A stretch of DNA of 64,000 nt from Anthoceros angustus (lineage: Eukaryota > Streptophyta > Anthocerotopsida > Anthocerotales > Anthocerotaceae): assembly GCA_010909165.1 (NCBI GenBank), contig MU008153.1:558001-622000 (forward strand). The letters run 5' to 3'. The notes beneath the pieces were generated by a model, which had not been told where the DNA came from, made no database searches, and worked only from the letters and a program-made list of their open reading frames with translations. Positions 62,000 through 64,000 of this stretch are shown here, in pieces. How positions within the stretch are numbered: the first letter of the stretch is position 1; each line of letters starts with the position of its first letter. The position numbers and the translations under genes were made by a program.

Positions 62000-64000
62000 T
62001 TGTCAGCTTCGCCTTCCGTTCCTGCTCCTTCTTCTCTCACTCCTCCTCTATCTACCACCCCAACTATATGTTGCCAAGCTGCTGAGGTCATTCAAACACC
62101 CCTCCTCCTCGTCCCCAGCCTCGTCTCATTGTAGACCGACTTCTTGAAAAATGTGCAAGCTGCATCGCCAGAGCAAACAACGCCATCAAGATTCTCTGAC
62201 ATACTTGTCTGAAAATCCTATAGTGCACCCGTTGGCTGCTGGCCAACCTGGGACTTGCTTGTCCAATGCCCAAAGTTACGGCAGCCACCTTGGTAATAAT
62301 CTTTTTAGTGAACTAGAACGGGTTTACTTAATGATAATTTTATATTTTACTTGAAGATAGTATTTTTTAGTGAATATATTCTATTTAATTTAGAGGATCT
62401 CAATAAAGCCCTTCAATATGCTGCCAGTAAAAAGGCCACAAGTGTTGGCTTCACTCCCAATTTAAGACATACGCAATTTCGCAAAGCTCTCACACTCTCG
62501 ACGCAACACTAGGCTCAAAAAAGCCCGTTATCAATTGATGACTCGCAGACTAGCTCCTCAAGGGGCTACTCTTTATTCAAATAATATACCATAGAGTCTA
62601 GCTATATACACCCTTTTGTCCCACCCTTGACTCGGCAATAAGTTCGTCTAACCGATCTCTCCTTAGCTACCACAACACAAGCCATAGACTAGAATGCAGT
62701 ACAACAATAGTTCTCTAAGCCTTTGCTCTAGTCCTTACATATCCCGCAGGCTGCCCTCGATCAACTAGGCAACTGCTAACCTTGGGAATTCTTGCAGACT
62801 ATTGATCACTATGAGTCCTCTCTAGGCACTTCTAAAACATGCAACCACATGAAGCTTCTTAACATGGCATTTATTAATTAACTCATTTATTTTTTATTTT
62901 CTACCTTTTTTATATTATTTCATCATTATCTGTTACTCTTCAAAGGATATTACAACAGCGGAGATAACCAACCACGAAGTGCCAAAGAACTTTATAACAG
63001 CGAACCATTGGGTAGAGATCGTATATCGGGCAGCCTTTGATGATCTTACATTAGCATCCCTTTTTCTTTTGGGCTCAGATGAGCTCAAGGAGGATCTTAT
63101 ATCAAGCGGCCCCCAAGGGCTTTGACAGCAAAGATTTTATATCATTCAGCCCCGAAGGACTTCTGAACAAGTAGGCCATTTAGGGAAATGACTCGAGGAT
63201 TGCTTAACCATGAATTTGCAATGAGCTCCTGGCTATCCTGTCACTCCTCAAGGAAGAACAAACTCCCTGCTATCGTCTCACTCCTCAAGGGAGGACAAAC
63301 TCCCACCTATCGTGTCGCTCCTCAAGGGAGGACATGTAATAATCTTTGTGGTTCCTTTCTATGTGTATTAGGTATTTGAAAAGGTTAATTAGTATATTTT
63401 GACATATGCTCTGCAGGTTCAGACACTACTCCTTCATATTCTTTTCTATGTCAGTTTTCTGCATTGGTTTAGACATTGTTCCTTAATAATCTCAGCTGGT
63501 TTTCCACGTTGGTTTCAAACATTTCTCTTTAATACTCTTTTTAACTTTGGCTCGGACACTCCTCCTTAATAAATATGTAAGAGTTTTAATTCTGAGTAAA
63601 GCTAATCGCTATACAAATTAAAAATAGGTATTTTAATTACCCAGGTGGTTCTACCTAGGAGCATAAGGGGTTCAGACATTGCTCCTCATTAGACTAGAAT
63701 GGATTCTCCTTCTTCCTTAATAAACAGATAGGTCTTTTTATGTCCTGACCCATCTAAGATTTTAAATTCTGTTTATGAAGTATAAGGCTTTCTCATTACT
63801 TGGAAAAACCTTGCTCCCATCCTGCTACATATCTTATAGGTAGCGAATGAAATTATAATTTTATCTATTTATATTATTAAAATAAAAATTTAATGTTTTT
63901 TATTTTCAATTCAGTACAAATTGATCACTGATTTTGATACACCTAGGTAGTTTTTTGTTCTAACAAAGCTAGAGGGTCCTCTATGTAGTTTAGAAAGCCC
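62000..64000. other. AT-rich end of window with several short tandem repeats
   Basis: A unit gatcttatatcaagcggccc then caagggctttgac recurs in diverged form near 63026, 63094 and 63131. A 39-base unit ctatcgtctcactcctcaag then ggaggacaaactccc occurs three times at about 63232-63334. A looser cagacattgctccttaata motif recurs five times between 63420 and 63690. No gene is supported. Confidence 0.6.

Overview
The window looks like nuclear DNA of a land plant. The plant-type genes have spliceosomal introns of roughly 70 to 280 bases with GT-AG borders, there is no operon structure, and plant retrotransposon remains lie between them. The secreted EPFL peptide, the GIL1/IRKI-family protein, the C2-domain ArfGAP and the Gnk2-like secreted protein all point to an embryophyte. 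Short introns and LINE relics that I associate with non-seed plants suggest a bryophyte, lycophyte or fern rather than a flowering plant, but this is an impression and the species cannot be fixed from the sequence alone.

Layout. Positions 1-13.6 kb are a repeat graveyard: decayed unidentified sequence, a foldback element (about 2.97-3.52 kb), a Ty1/copia remnant with primer-binding site and broken gag (3.96-5.69 kb), a LINE reverse-transcriptase tail (5.7-6.1 kb), a 348-base tandem duplication (6.2-6.9 kb), a GC-rich tract without a recognisable gene, and a second LINE tail (10.2-11.1 kb). A tRNA-Lys(CUU) lies at 13.63-13.70 kb on the minus strand.

The gene-rich core runs from 14.5 to 33.3 kb: a TPR-SET protein lysine methyltransferase (+), a convergent GIL1/IRKI-like protein (-), a secreted GH31 alpha-glucosidase with six exons (-), an unrecognised protein with an organelle-targeting-like N-terminus (-), and an AGD12-type ArfGAP-C2 protein with eight exons (-). 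A relic of an LRR gene lies at 29.5 kb. A repeat-bearing gap (33.3-39.5 kb) precedes the SWR1-complex subunit ARP6 (+, seven exons, 39.5-41.5 kb). A long gap with many short tandem repeats follows (41.5-51.1 kb). Next come an EPFL signalling peptide (+, three exons), an intronless CCHC zinc-knuckle protein (-) flanked by two diverged direct repeats, and an intronless Nudix hydrolase (-). From about 56.4 kb to the end the DNA is AT-rich and repeat-laden, with one short intact gene for a secreted Gnk2/DUF26-like protein (58.2-58.8 kb) and a 1.48-kb tandem duplication (59.0-62.0 kb).

The genes do not form one pathway. Two are chromatin-linked (TPR-SET enzyme, ARP6), two are secreted signalling or defence candidates (EPFL, Gnk2-like), one acts in the wall or secretory route (GH31), one in vesicle traffic (ArfGAP) and one in nucleotide or diphosphate metabolism (Nudix). 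Exon borders were worked out by hand from splice signals and reading-frame continuity. In every multi-exon model the joined exons give one uninterrupted frame divisible by three.
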